DNA of 49,491 nt. It comes from Myxococcales bacterium. Its GTDB lineage: Bacteria; Myxococcota_A; Polyangia; Haliangiales; Haliangiaceae. Below the pieces are notes generated by a model. It searched no databases, was not told the origin of the DNA, and was given only the letters and a program-made list of their open reading frames with translations. Below are positions 1 through 8,864 of this stretch, piece after piece. Within the stretch, counting starts at the first letter, position 1. Each line of letters opens with the position of its first letter. The stretch is taken from the NCBI GenBank assembly GCA_947483555.1, contig CANKMW010000071.1, forward strand, positions 1 through 49,491. The letters are read 5' to 3'. Both the position numbers and the translations under genes were made by a program.

Positions 1-2
1 AC

Positions 3-1715
3 GATCCCGGCGGCGACGATTATTCGGACGAGATGCCGGCGCTCGAGATCGAGGCCATCACCGTGCCGCGCGACTTCGAGCGCGGTCCCGAGATCCAGCT
101 CGAGCCGACCGAGGATCCGGTCGAGCTCGCCATCGAGGATCTCGAGGATTATCGTGACCCGACACTGATGAGCCGGATCATCGGCATCGACCTCGGCACG
201 ACCAACTCGTGCGTCGCCGTTCTCGAGGGTGGAGAGCCGACCGTCATCCACAACCAGGAGGGCGGACGGACCACGCCGTCGATGGTGTCGTGGAATGCCG
301 ACGGTGACGTGATCGTGGGGGCGGCGTCGAAGCGGCAGATGGTGACCAACCCGACGCGGACCGTGTTCGGCGCCAAGCGCCTCATCGGTCGCAAGGTCAC
401 CGACTTCGACGTCCAGCGGGTGCTGCCGTTGATGCCGTACAAGATCGTCGCCGCCCGCAACGGCGACGCCTGGATCGCGATCGACGGCCAGCCGCGCTCG
501 CCGCAGGAGATCTCGGCCCACGTGCTGGCCAAGATGCGCCGGGTCGCCGAGGAATACCTCGGCGAGACGATCACCGAGGCGGTGATCACGGTGCCGGCGT
601 ACTTCGACGACGTGCAGCGCCAGGCGACCAAGGACGCCGGGGCCATCGCCGGCCTCACCGTGCGCGCGATCCTCAACGAGCCGACCGCGGCGGCGCTGGC
701 CTACGGGACCCAGCACAAGGCCGACCAGCGCATCGCGGTGTTCGATCTCGGCGGCGGCACCTTCGACATCTCGATCCTGGCCATCGAGAACGGGGTGTTC
801 GAGGTGCTGGCCACCAGCGGCGACACCACGCTCGGCGGTGACGATTTCGATCGCGCGCTGATCGTGCTGCTCGCCGACGAGTTCGCCGCCGCCCATGGCG
901 TCGACCTGCGCGGCGACGCGGTCGCGTTGCAGCGCCTCAAGGAGGCGGCCGAGCAGGCCAAGGTCGAGCTGTCGTCGTCGATGAACACCGACGTCAACCT
1001 GCCGTTCATCGCGATCGGCCCCAGCGGACCGATGCACCTGACCCGCAGCCTGTCGCGTGGCGAGCTGGAGCGGGCGTGCAAGGATCTGCTGGCGCTGCTC
1101 GAGCCACCGTGCATGGCGGCCCTCGAGCTGGCGCGGGTCACGGCCGCCGATGTCGATCAGGTGCTGCTGGTCGGCGGCATGTCGCGCATGCCGGCGGTGC
1201 AGGACCGGGTGGTCCAGATCTTCGGCCGCCCGCCCCACAAGGCGGTCAACCCCGACGAGAGCGTCGCGATGGGCGCCGCCGTGCACTCGGGCGTGATCGG
1301 CGGCGAGTTGCAGGAGGTGGTGCTGCTCGACGTCACGCCCCACGATCTGGGCGTCCGGGTCGCCGGTGACCGCATGAGCGTCATCATCCGGACCAACACC
1401 AGCATCCCGACCCGCGAGCGCAAGGTGTTCGCGACCACCGAGGACAACCAGACCTACGTGGCGATCGAGGTCTACCAGGGCGCCGACAGCCAGGCCTCGA
1501 AGAATCGCCGGCTCGGCCGCTTCGTGCTCGGCGATCTGAAGTCCGGCCCCCGCGGCGCCACCCGGGTCGAGGTCGCCTTCAACCTCGACGCCGACGGCAT
1601 CCTGCACGTCGAGGCCACCGAGGTCGGCACCGAGCGAGCGGCCAGCGTGACGATCGAGGCCGCCAGCGGCCTGTCCGGCGACGAGGTCATCCGCCTCGGC
1701 GAGCGGATGCGCTGA
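3..1715 (+). CDS. Hsp70 (DnaK-like) chaperone without lid domain, 5' end outside window
   Basis: ATP-dependent cytosolic chaperone of the Hsp70 family. The nucleotide-binding domain starts at MSRIIGIDLGTTNS (ATG at 168) and carries the phosphate loops (FDLGGGTFDISIL, LVGGMSRMPAV). The substrate-binding beta domain follows. The protein stops at about residue 515 counted from 168, just after the beginning of the first lid helix (SGLSGDEVIRLGERMR). DnaK is usually about 640 residues, so the helical lid is missing. The frame is open to the left window edge with coding-like third positions, and it gives an acidic extension rich in Glu and Asp before the ATPase domain. The true start may therefore lie outside the window, with ATG 168 or ATG 33 as alternatives. 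No J-protein or GrpE gene is adjacent. Confidence 0.9.
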   Translation, partial: DPGGDDYSDEMPALEIEAITVPRDFERGPEIQLEPTEDPVELAIEDLEDYRDPTLMSRIIGIDLGTTNSCVAVLEGGEPTVIHNQEGGRTTPSMVSWNADGDVIVGAASKRQMVTNPTRTVFGAKRLIGRKVTDFDVQRVLPLMPYKIVAARNGDAWIAIDGQPRSPQEISAHVLAKMRRVAEEYLGETITEAVITVPAYFDDVQRQATKDAGAIAGLTVRAILNEPTAAALAYGTQHKADQRIAVFDLGGGTFDISILAIENGVFEVLATSGDTTLGGDDFDRALIVLLADEFAAAHGVDLRGDAVALQRLKEAAEQAKVELSSSMNTDVNLPFIAIGPSGPMHLTRSLSRGELERACKDLLALLEPPCMAALELARVTAADVDQVLLVGGMSRMPAVQDRVVQIFGRPPHKAVNPDESVAMGAAVHSGVIGGELQEVVLLDVTPHDLGVRVAGDRMSVIIRTNTSIPTRERKVFATTEDNQTYVAIEVYQGADSQASKNRRLGRFVLGDLKSGPRGATRVEVAFNLDADGILHVEATEVGTERAASVTIEAASGLSGDEVIRLGERMR

Positions 1716-1792
1716 GCCCCGCACGGCCACCGAGTAAGGCGCGGTAGGGATCGACGGGCCGGGTGCCGCCGCGGCGGTGGTACGGTGCCGGC

Positions 1793-3064
1793 ATGTTCAC
1801 GCTCGACGAGCAGAGTCGGATGGTCGAGAAGATGGTGCGGCAGTGGTGCGAGACCAAGCTGGCGCCGCGGATCCCGGCGCTCGAGGCCGGGCTCGAGCCG
1901 CCGTTCCCGCTGATGCGCGACATGGCCAAGACCTTCGGGCTGGCGGCGATGGCCGAGGCCGCGGTCAAGAAGCGCATCGCCAGGCTGCGCGCCGCCGAGG
2001 CCGACCCGGCGACGACCGTCAAGGCGCACGGGCCGGACGAGGGCGGCGGCGTGGGCGGCGCCCTGGGCGGCGAGCCGATGATGATGGCGGTGTTCATCAA
2101 GGAGCTGTCGCGGGTGTCGCCGGGCTTCGCCATGGGCTGGGGCGTGTCGATGGGCCTGGCCGGCGGCGCGGTGCTCCAGAAGGGCACCGCCGATCAGGTC
2201 GAGCGCTGGGCGCTGCCGCTGGTCACCGTCGACAAGATCGGCTCGTGGTGCCTGACCGAGCCGGGCGCCGGCTCGGACGCCTTCGGCTCGATGGTCACCA
2301 CCGCCCGACCGCTCGGCGACGACCCCGCGGCCGGCTACGTGCTCAAGGGCTCGAAGACCTTCATCACCAACGGGCCGGGCGCCGATCTGTTCGTGGTCTA
2401 CGCCCGCATCGACCGCGGCGAGCCGCGCGAGCAGCAAGGCGTGGGCACGTTCGTGCTCGAGAAGGGCATGCCCGGGTTCACCGTCGGGCCGCCGTTCAAG
2501 AAGATGGGCATGCGCGACTCGCCGACGTCGGAGATCTTCTTCGATGACGTCCGCGTCGGTGGCGAGCACCTGCTGGGTGGCCGCGAGAAGGGCCGCGCCG
2601 GTCGCGCCGACACCAAGGAGAGCCTCGGCAACGAGCGCTCGGGCATCCCGGCCATGGCCTGGGGCATCATCGAGCGCTGCTACGATCAGAGCGTCCAGTA
2701 CGTGCGCGACCGCAAGCAGTTCGGTCGCGCCATCGGCGCCTTCCAGGCCGTGCAGCTCAAGATCGCCGACCTGTACCTGAAGCTGCGCACGGTCGAGAAC
2801 GTGGTGTTCCGGCTGGCGTGGATGCAGAAGGCCAAGGTCCACGACTCGGCGTTCGTCAACGCCAGCAAGGCGCAGTGCTCGCAGATGGCGGTCGAGGCCG
2901 CGATGACCGCGGTGCAGATCCATGGCGGCTACGGCTACATGGAAGAGTTCCACATCGAGAAGCTGGCCCGCGACGCCAAGCTGCTCGAGCTCGGCGCCGG
3001 CACCACCGACATCAACTTGCTGTCCGCCGCCCGGACGCTCATCGGCGAGGAAGCGCTGGGCTGA
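1793..3064 (+). CDS. acyl-CoA dehydrogenase (FAD)
   Basis: Flavoprotein of the acyl-CoA dehydrogenase family, 423 residues, oxidising an acyl-CoA to the 2,3-enoyl-CoA. The family signatures WCLTEPGAGSDAFG (FAD contact), FITNGPGADLFVVYARI, RDRKQFGRAIGAFQAVQ and HGGYGYMEEFHIEKLARDAK are all visible. At the usual catalytic Glu position near the C-terminus (IYEGT in many members) the sequence reads LELGAGTTD, with Ala there. A Glu in NERSG of the preceding helix could be the base instead, as in isovaleryl-CoA and long-chain enzymes (inference). The start is ATG 1793, with a TACGGT -10-like hexamer 6 nt upstream and no Shine-Dalgarno. By context it may act on a pimeloyl- or glutaryl-type CoA ester after ring opening, but the substrate cannot be read from the sequence. 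Confidence 0.88.
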   Translation: MFTLDEQSRMVEKMVRQWCETKLAPRIPALEAGLEPPFPLMRDMAKTFGLAAMAEAAVKKRIARLRAAEADPATTVKAHGPDEGGGVGGALGGEPMMMAVFIKELSRVSPGFAMGWGVSMGLAGGAVLQKGTADQVERWALPLVTVDKIGSWCLTEPGAGSDAFGSMVTTARPLGDDPAAGYVLKGSKTFITNGPGADLFVVYARIDRGEPREQQGVGTFVLEKGMPGFTVGPPFKKMGMRDSPTSEIFFDDVRVGGEHLLGGREKGRAGRADTKESLGNERSGIPAMAWGIIERCYDQSVQYVRDRKQFGRAIGAFQAVQLKIADLYLKLRTVENVVFRLAWMQKAKVHDSAFVNASKAQCSQMAVEAAMTAVQIHGGYGYMEEFHIEKLARDAKLLELGAGTTDINLLSAARTLIGEEALG

Positions 3065-3134
3065 CCAGGCGCGGGGCCAGCCCCACGGATGGGTCGCGTC
3101 GCAGAATCTATATTATGTCAACTCACCGGGCTGG

Positions 3135-3158
3135 CCCTTCGACAGGCTCAGGACAGGC
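3135..3158. repeat. REP-like dispersed element (half)
   Basis: A 24-base stretch beginning CCCTTCGACAGGCTCAGG lies in the gap between the acyl-CoA dehydrogenase and the enoyl-CoA hydratase genes. It resembles one arm of the palindromic CCCTTCGACTCGGC / GAGCGAGGC element near the right end of the window. Such sequences occur as dispersed intergenic elements in many GC-rich genomes. The gap (3065-3182) also has an AT-rich TATATTAT patch at 3109-3116 that could be a promoter. Confidence 0.5.
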
Positions 3159-3182
3159 ACCGGGACTGATATCTTCGCTTTC

Positions 3183-3962
3183 GTGTCCAGGGCTTACACG
3201 ACGATCGAGGTCCGCCGTGATGAAGGGATCGCCTGGTTGAGCCTGGCCCGGCCCGACGTCGGCAACGCGCTCGATGGCGCGGCCTGTGGCGAGCTCTGCG
3301 AGGCGATGACCATCGCCGCCAGCGATGACGAGGTCCGGGTGGTCGTGATCGCCGCGGCCGGCGCGTCGTTCTCGGTCGCGGGCGACCTGGCCACCGTGCT
3401 GCGGGTTGGCAAGCCGTCGCCAGTGCCGCCCGCGGATGGTGGCGCGCTGTTCGCCGTGATGCGGGACCTGCCGCGACCGATCGTGGCCGTGGTCCAGGGC
3501 GAGTGCCACAGCGCCGGCATGGCGGTGGTCGCTGGCTGTGATCTCGCCGTGGCCTCGAGCAAGGCGCGGTTCTGGATGCCCGAGCTCAAGGGCGGACTGT
3601 GGCCGGCGCTGCCGATGGCCGCGCTCGGCCGCGCGATCGGCGTGCGTCGGGCGCTCGAGCTGGCCCTCTTCGGCGTTGCGATCGAAGCCCGGACCGCGCT
3701 GGGCCTTGGCCTGGTGCAACGGCTGGTTGACCCCGACCAGCTCGAGATCGAGAGCTTCGTCACCGTGCGCGCCCTGGCCCAGCGCAGCCCCACGGCCCTG
3801 CGCCTCGGCCTGCCCGCGTTTCGTGCCGGTCTCGACGAGGATCCCGATGCGGCGCTCGGCCGCGCCCACGTGGCGCTCGAGGCGATCCTGGCCAGCGACG
3901 ACTCGCGCGAGGCGATGGCCGCCTACCTGGCGCAGCGCCCGCCGGTGTGGAAGAACCGCTAG
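3183..3962 (+). CDS. enoyl-CoA hydratase/isomerase family protein
   Basis: Crotonase-fold protein of 259 residues. The oxyanion-hole loops appear as AAGASFSVAGDLA and ECHSAGMAVVAGCDLAVASS. The second acidic position of enoyl-CoA hydratases is present (WMPELKGGLW), but the first, normally Glu in GGGCEL, is replaced (SAGMAV). Plain hydration is therefore uncertain; isomerase, hydrolase or decarboxylase chemistry is possible. The GTG start at 3183 is chosen because a TATCTT -10-like hexamer sits exactly 7 nt before it and no Shine-Dalgarno is present, the leaderless arrangement seen at many genes here. Next to the acyl-CoA dehydrogenase it probably serves beta-oxidation of the ring-cleavage product (inference). 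Confidence 0.82.
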   Translation: MSRAYTTIEVRRDEGIAWLSLARPDVGNALDGAACGELCEAMTIAASDDEVRVVVIAAAGASFSVAGDLATVLRVGKPSPVPPADGGALFAVMRDLPRPIVAVVQGECHSAGMAVVAGCDLAVASSKARFWMPELKGGLWPALPMAALGRAIGVRRALELALFGVAIEARTALGLGLVQRLVDPDQLEIESFVTVRALAQRSPTALRLGLPAFRAGLDEDPDAALGRAHVALEAILASDDSREAMAAYLAQRPPVWKNR

Positions 3963-4026
3963 GCGATCTCCGATCACGTGGCCGGCGCGGCGACCAGCCC
4001 TCCACCAGCTCACGATCGCCCCGCTC

Positions 4027-4068
4027 TTGACCACCGTCAAGATTCGCGGCGGGGGCGCCGCGTACGCT
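4027..4068 (+). promoter_or_regulatory. FNR-type box and -10 of hcrB
   Basis: The palindrome TTGACCACCGTCAA (4027-4040) is centred 41.5 bp upstream of the hcrB GTG. A TACGCT -10-like hexamer (4063-4068) lies 6 nt before the start codon. The spacing matches a class II activator site if transcription starts at the first base of the gene. The same architecture recurs at oah, had and the gene at 42.7 kb. Confidence 0.72.
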
Positions 4069-4074
4069 GGGCCG

Positions 4075-5049
4075 GTGTTGCCCCTGCCACCTTTCGAGTG
4101 GCTCGCGCCGCGCAGCCTCGACGAGGCGGTGCGGGCGCTCGCGGCGGCGCCCGACGACACCATGCTGCTCGGCGGTGGCACCGACGTGTTGCCCAACCTC
4201 AAGCACGGCCTGCACACGCCGCGGCGCCTGATCGGGCTGGGCAAGATCGACGAGCTCGGGCGGATCGAGGTCGGCGCCGATGTCCGGCTCGGTGCCGGCG
4301 TCACGATCGATCGGCTGGCCCGCGAGCCGCGCGTGCGGGCCTGGTATCCGGCGCTGGCGGCGGCCGCCGAGTCGATCGCCAGCCCGCAACTCCGGCGCAT
4401 GGGCACGCTGGGCGGCAACCTGTGCCTGGATACCCGCTGCGGGTTCTACAACCAGACCGCGTTCTGGCGCGGCGCGCTCGGCCACTGCCTCAAGGCCGAA
4501 GGCACCGTCTGCCACGTGGTGCCGGCGGGACGCCGCTGCGTGGCCGCGCTGTCGGCCGACACGCCGGCACCCTTGATCGCGTACCAGGCCGAGCTCGAGC
4601 TGCGGTCGGTGCGCGGCACCCGCACGCTGCCGCTCGCCGACTTCTACGCCGGGGACGGTGTCCACCATCATCAGCGCGCACCCGACGAGATCGTGGTCGC
4701 GGTGCGGCTCCCTGCCCCGGCCCCCGGGCTGCGCAGCTCCTACCTGAAGCTGCGCACGCGCCAGGCCATCGACTTCCCGCTGCTGTCGGTCGCCGCGGTG
4801 GTCAGCGCGGTCAGCGTTCGCGTGGTGGTGGGTGCGCTCGGGCCCCGCCCTCGGCAGGTGCGGCTCGCCGATGGAGTGGCGGCGGCGCGGCCGCTCACGC
4901 CGGCGTCGATCGACGCGATCGCCAGCGCCGCCGCCGCCCAGTGCCATCCGCTCGCCAACCTGGGTGACGAGCCGTGGCGTGCCGCGATGGTGGCGCCGAC
5001 CGTGCGCCGGGCGTTGCACGCGCTGGTCGCTTCGGTGACGGAGGCGTGA
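4075..5049 (+). CDS. hcrB: 4-hydroxybenzoyl-CoA reductase, beta (FAD) subunit
   Basis: FAD subunit of the molybdenum enzyme that removes the phenolic hydroxyl of 4-hydroxybenzoyl-CoA to give benzoyl-CoA. It has 324 residues, the length I recall for Thauera HcrB. FAD-binding motifs LLGGGTDVLPNLK and MGTLGGNLCLDTR match the xanthine-oxidase-type medium subunit. The diagnostic feature is the extra [4Fe-4S]-cluster insert: cysteines at 122, 138, 146 and 155 counted from the GTG start, the spacing known for HcrB and absent from ordinary xanthine dehydrogenase subunits. The start is GTG 4075, leaderless with a box centred 41.5 bp upstream. The partner genes hcrC and hcrA lie 39 kb away instead of adjacent. 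A cytochrome gene follows after 5 bp and is probably cotranscribed. Confidence 0.95.
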   Translation: MLPLPPFEWLAPRSLDEAVRALAAAPDDTMLLGGGTDVLPNLKHGLHTPRRLIGLGKIDELGRIEVGADVRLGAGVTIDRLAREPRVRAWYPALAAAAESIASPQLRRMGTLGGNLCLDTRCGFYNQTAFWRGALGHCLKAEGTVCHVVPAGRRCVAALSADTPAPLIAYQAELELRSVRGTRTLPLADFYAGDGVHHHQRAPDEIVVAVRLPAPAPGLRSSYLKLRTRQAIDFPLLSVAAVVSAVSVRVVVGALGPRPRQVRLADGVAAARPLTPASIDAIASAAAAQCHPLANLGDEPWRAAMVAPTVRRALHALVASVTEA

Positions 5050-5054
5050 GGCGA

Positions 5055-6779
5055 ATGCGGGCCTACCTCGTGACGCTCACCCTCGCCGTCGCCGCCGCCC
5101 CCGCGGCGCGCGCCGACGTCACCGGGACCGTGGTCGATGCCGCGGCTCGACCGGTCGCCGGCGCCCGGGTCGGGCGCGAGGCCAGCGGAGCTCATGTGGT
5201 CACCGACGCCAGCGGTGGCTTCTCGTTGCCGGTCGGCGACGGACGCATCACGGTGGTCGCGGCGGCGCGTGGCTTCTTCCATGGCTCCGCGGTGGTGACC
5301 GCGCCGGCCGCGGGCGTCACCGTGACCCTGGCCTCGGTCCCGCTCGATGACGAGCCGGGCTACCGCTTCCAGTCACCCCAGACCTGCGCCGCCTGCCACC
5401 CCGATCAGGTCGAGCAGTGGGAGGGCTCGCCGATGGCGCTGGCCGGCGTCAACACCTGGGTCTATGACCTCTACGACGGCAGCGGCACCGCCGGTGGTGC
5501 CGCCGGCTTCGTCTACCAGCGCGACTCCGCGCTCGCCGCCGACAACCCGGCCTCCGAGTGCGCCAGCTGCCATCAACCCGAGCCGTGGGCGGCGACGCCG
5601 TTCTCACCGATGTTGCCGCTGGCCCAGGCCGGCAGCCAGCACGGGGTGTCGTGCGAGGTCTGCCATCGCATCGCCGCCATCGACGAGTCAAAGCTCAACG
5701 CCCCGGGCCTCTACCCGGGCGTGGTCCGGCTGGCGCGCAGCCTGCCCTACGAGCCGGTGCAGTTCGGCTTGCTCGGCGACGTCGCCTTCAGCTCCGGTGG
5801 GATGCGCCCGTCGTACCAGCCGCAGCTGGCGGCGGCGGTGTGCGCCGCGTGCCACCAGGACAAGAACGATCCCGACGACGACGGCGACTTCGAGGAGGCC
5901 AACGGCGTCGTCTCCGAGCCGACCTACGGCGAGTGGCTGGCCTCGAGCTACGCCGACCCGAGCTCGCCCGACCACGCCAGCTGCGTCGACTGCCACATGG
6001 CCGCCACCAACGCCCGCGCCGCCTGCAGCATCTACACCCCCGAGGTGCCGCGCCCGGACGGCCAGCTCCGCTCCCACCGGATCGAGGGCACCACCGCCGC
6101 CTACCTGGAGGCCGCGCTCACCGCGCGGCTGACCGTCGCGGTCGACGGTGGTGAGCTGGCGGTCGACGTCGAGCTCGAGAACGACCGCACCGGTCACCAC
6201 GTCCCGACCGGCGTCACGGTGCGCAACATGATCCTGGTGGTCGAGGCGCGCCGCGTCACCGACGGCCGCGCGCTGGCCTCGACCGGCGAGCAGGTGATCG
6301 ACGAGCTCGGAGGCGTTGGCGATCCGGCCGCTGGGTACCTCGCCGGCCTGCCCGGCAAGCTGTACGCCAAGGTCCCGGTCGACGCCGCCGGTCATGGTCC
6401 GGTGTTCTTCACCGAGGCGGCGAGCCTGGCCTTGGACAACCGCATCCCGGCCCACGGCATCGATCGAACCCGCTACCGGTTCGCCATCCCCGAGGGCGGC
6501 GGCGAGATCGTCGTGCGGGCGCGGGTCATCTACCGACGCGCATTTCGCGCCGTGGTGGACGCCAAAGGCTGGACCACCGACGGCCACGGTCGCCCGCTCG
6601 AGGACGTGTTGGCCCCCGAGTTCGGCCACGTCATGGCCCGGGTCGAGTCGACGATCGACGCGCCCGCGCCCGCCGACGGCTGCGGATGCCGTGGCGCCGG
6701 CCGCGGCGCCGGGCTGGGGCCGGGCCTGCTGCTCGCGCTCAGCTTGGCGCGACGGCCGCGTCGCCGCCGTCGCTGCTGA
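5055..6779 (+). CDS. pentaheme c-type cytochrome with MYXO-CTERM-like tail
   Basis: Exported multiheme cytochrome of 574 residues. A Sec signal peptide (about residues 1-20, ending ARA) precedes a carboxypeptidase-regulatory-like beta domain (about 21-95). Five CXXCH heme motifs follow: CAACH 111-115, CASCH 169-173, CEVCH 200-204, CAACH 263-267 and CVDCH 310-314, a layout like cytochrome c554-type proteins. The end reads DGCGCRGAGRG, then a hydrophobic stretch, then a run of Arg, typical of the MYXO-CTERM surface-sorting signal of myxobacteria. The gene begins 5 bp after hcrB and probably shares its FNR-type promoter, suggesting a role in electron export or respiration coupled to aromatic oxidation (inference). 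Its 3' end overlaps the convergent radical SAM gene by 41 bp. Confidence 0.88.
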   Translation: MRAYLVTLTLAVAAAPAARADVTGTVVDAAARPVAGARVGREASGAHVVTDASGGFSLPVGDGRITVVAAARGFFHGSAVVTAPAAGVTVTLASVPLDDEPGYRFQSPQTCAACHPDQVEQWEGSPMALAGVNTWVYDLYDGSGTAGGAAGFVYQRDSALAADNPASECASCHQPEPWAATPFSPMLPLAQAGSQHGVSCEVCHRIAAIDESKLNAPGLYPGVVRLARSLPYEPVQFGLLGDVAFSSGGMRPSYQPQLAAAVCAACHQDKNDPDDDGDFEEANGVVSEPTYGEWLASSYADPSSPDHASCVDCHMAATNARAACSIYTPEVPRPDGQLRSHRIEGTTAAYLEAALTARLTVAVDGGELAVDVELENDRTGHHVPTGVTVRNMILVVEARRVTDGRALASTGEQVIDELGGVGDPAAGYLAGLPGKLYAKVPVDAAGHGPVFFTEAASLALDNRIPAHGIDRTRYRFAIPEGGGEIVVRARVIYRRAFRAVVDAKGWTTDGHGRPLEDVLAPEFGHVMARVESTIDAPAPADGCGCRGAGRGAGLGPGLLLALSLARRPRRRRRC

Positions 6780-8643
6780 CCGGGCCATCGACGGCAACCC
6801 CACACGGCGGAACCATGGGGAGCCGACGCCCTGATCGCGACGGCGGCATGCCGGTGGCGCGGTTGGTGATGGCGCGCACCGCGACCGGCGGCGGCGCCTC
6901 GCCGGTCGCCCGCACCCGCAGGCGGTCGACCCGATCGATCAGGTCGTCGAGCAGCGCGGTGCCGAGACCCGAGAACACGCCGCCCTGCAGCCGGTGCACG
7001 TGCGCGGTGTGGCGGCTGGTCGGCTCGTGCGCGGTGCGGTGCTCGGTGCGCAAGAGGCCGGGCTGCTGGAGCACGTTGGCCGCGCGCGTCAGCCGCGAAC
7101 CGAGGTAGATCGCCGGCGCCAGCTGTTCGCGGGCGGCTTCGGCCAGGCTGGGCCGCCCGGTCAGGCGCACGATGTCGGCGCGTAACGCCTGGGCCCGGGC
7201 CCGCACGACCTCGCTGGGCGCGAACAGGATCGAGGTCCGCAACAGCGGCAGGACGCCGCGCACCTCGTCGCGCAGCAGCTCGGCGCGGGCCCGCAACAGC
7301 GGGTCGGAATCGTGACGCAGGGTCTCGAAGCCGGTGAGCCAGACCCGGGCCAGACGGAGCGGGGTCGGACCGAGCCGCGCGAAGTCCTCGCGATAGAACT
7401 CGCGCTGCAGCCCTTCGACGACCTCGGGCCGATCGATCTTGGGGTGATTGAAGTGCATCGCGAAGCCGTCCCAGCGCCGCAGATCGGGCGCCGACTTGAA
7501 CTCGGGACGATAGCGACCCTCGGCGATCACCTGATCGTGGAACGGGGTGCCGGGGAACGCGAAGTAGATGAGGCACTGGATCATGCTCGGCTCGAGCGCC
7601 ATGAGCTGATCGAACTCGGCACGCATGCGGGCCTCGTCCTGGTACGGGAACCCGATGATCATCGACGTCAGCTGGCCGCAGCCGACCGATCGCAGGTCGG
7701 CGTAGAGGGCATCGATCGGACGGCCGCGCTGCTTGCCGTAGCCGGCGTCGGTGCCCTCGAACGCGTTCCACACCAGCGTGAAGCCCATACCGGCGATCTC
7801 GCGGGCGGTGAAGCGCGACAGCCCCTTGATGCTGCCGAAGCCCATGATCGACAGCGCCTCGCCGCCCTCGCGCACGCAGTCGAGGAACTGGAGCGCGCGC
7901 GCGTGGTGAAGGAAGAAGTCCTCGTCGATGAAGATGAAGCTCTTCATCGTCTTGCCGTCGGCCTGCGCCCGCCGCCGGGTGGCGAGCAGGGCCTCGTAGA
8001 TGTCGCGCCCGCTGGAGGCGAAACGTTCGTACTTGCGCTTGAAGAAGTGCGAGGTGCAGCAGAAGTCGCAGCCGTTGGGGCAGCCCAGGCCGGCGGTGAC
8101 GTGGCCGACGACGTACTTCGACTGATGGCCGATCACCTGCGGTGACGGGATCGGGGCGTGGGGATGGCGGACCGGCTCGCCGACCGGCTCGCCGAGCTGG
8201 CGGCGCAGGAAGTCCACGCCCTCCTCGCGGCAGATCGCGTCGGCCCACGGCGCCAGCACCTCATCGGGCAGCACGGTGCCGTAGCCGCCGAGGATGATGC
8301 GGGCGGTCGGGGCGTGGCGCCGGATCAGCGCCACCATCGCCCGCACCTTGTGGAAGGTCGCGACCACGAAGTTGATCCCGACGTGGGTGTAGCCTCCGCG
8401 GCGCAGCTCGCGGACCAGCTCGCGCCGCGACGGGTAGTGCAGCGTCACCGTCGGCGCGCGCACGTTCTCGGCCAGGTAGTCGATGGCCCAGCAGCGGATC
8501 ACCTGGCGCAGGCTGAACGGGCCCTGGGCCCGCGTCACCTGGGCATGAAACAGCTCGGCACCGACGGAGTCGCCTTCACCCGGACCGCCGAACGGACGGA
8601 TCACGCTGGTCAGGAGCAGACGGGGGCTGGGGACGATCGACAT
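6739..8643 (-). CDS. B12-binding-type radical SAM protein
   Basis: Radical SAM enzyme of 634 residues. The N-terminal third looks like a cobalamin-binding Rossmann domain (GINFVVATFHKVRAM, RIILGGYGTVLPDE). The cluster motif CPNGCDFC (CX3CX2C) follows, with a TIM-barrel containing SFIFIDEDFFL and an Elp3/MiaB-like core (IGFPYQDE, YFAFPGTPFHDQV). About 190 residues of unclear C-terminal helical sequence follow. Members of this architecture act in methyl transfer, ring rearrangement or cofactor maturation, and the substrate here is unknown. The start ATG 8643 was chosen because homology-like sequence begins right after it; in-frame ATG 8670 is an alternative. It is divergent from the gene at 8865. 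Confidence 0.85.
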   Translation of the reverse strand: MSIVPSPRLLLTSVIRPFGGPGEGDSVGAELFHAQVTRAQGPFSLRQVIRCWAIDYLAENVRAPTVTLHYPSRRELVRELRRGGYTHVGINFVVATFHKVRAMVALIRRHAPTARIILGGYGTVLPDEVLAPWADAICREEGVDFLRRQLGEPVGEPVRHPHAPIPSPQVIGHQSKYVVGHVTAGLGCPNGCDFCCTSHFFKRKYERFASSGRDIYEALLATRRRAQADGKTMKSFIFIDEDFFLHHARALQFLDCVREGGEALSIMGFGSIKGLSRFTAREIAGMGFTLVWNAFEGTDAGYGKQRGRPIDALYADLRSVGCGQLTSMIIGFPYQDEARMRAEFDQLMALEPSMIQCLIYFAFPGTPFHDQVIAEGRYRPEFKSAPDLRRWDGFAMHFNHPKIDRPEVVEGLQREFYREDFARLGPTPLRLARVWLTGFETLRHDSDPLLRARAELLRDEVRGVLPLLRTSILFAPSEVVRARAQALRADIVRLTGRPSLAEAAREQLAPAIYLGSRLTRAANVLQQPGLLRTEHRTAHEPTSRHTAHVHRLQGGVFSGLGTALLDDLIDRVDRLRVRATGEAPPPVAVRAITNRATGMPPSRSGRRLPMVPPCGVAVDGPVSSDGGDAAVAPS

Positions 8644-8864
8644 GGGCGGGCAGCGTGCGCGCATCGCCATCAGGGTCGGGTCAGCGCTCGAGCATGACTT
8701 GGTGGTCGCCGCGAGCCGCCGGCGCGCGGTTCGCGCATCGACTGCGCGCGACTTGACGCCGATCAGCCCGGCGGCGCCGGCGCTGCGCGAACCTCGGGCC
8801 GCGGCCGCGACCGTCACGCTGGTTGTCGGCTGGCGCGACGACTGCATGTCAGGCCGCCATCGCA

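Noticed and set aside
3117..3121. GTCAA half-site next to TATATTAT upstream of the gene at 3183
   Set aside because: The left half (TTGAC) is absent; the AT-rich patch may be a promoter but not a member of the box set.
8753..8766. TTGACGCCGATCAG, similar to the island box, between the radical SAM gene and the gene at 8865
   Set aside because: The right half is imperfect, no start codon lies about 41 bp away on either strand and no TAnnnT hexamer is at the expected distance, so chance is likely.
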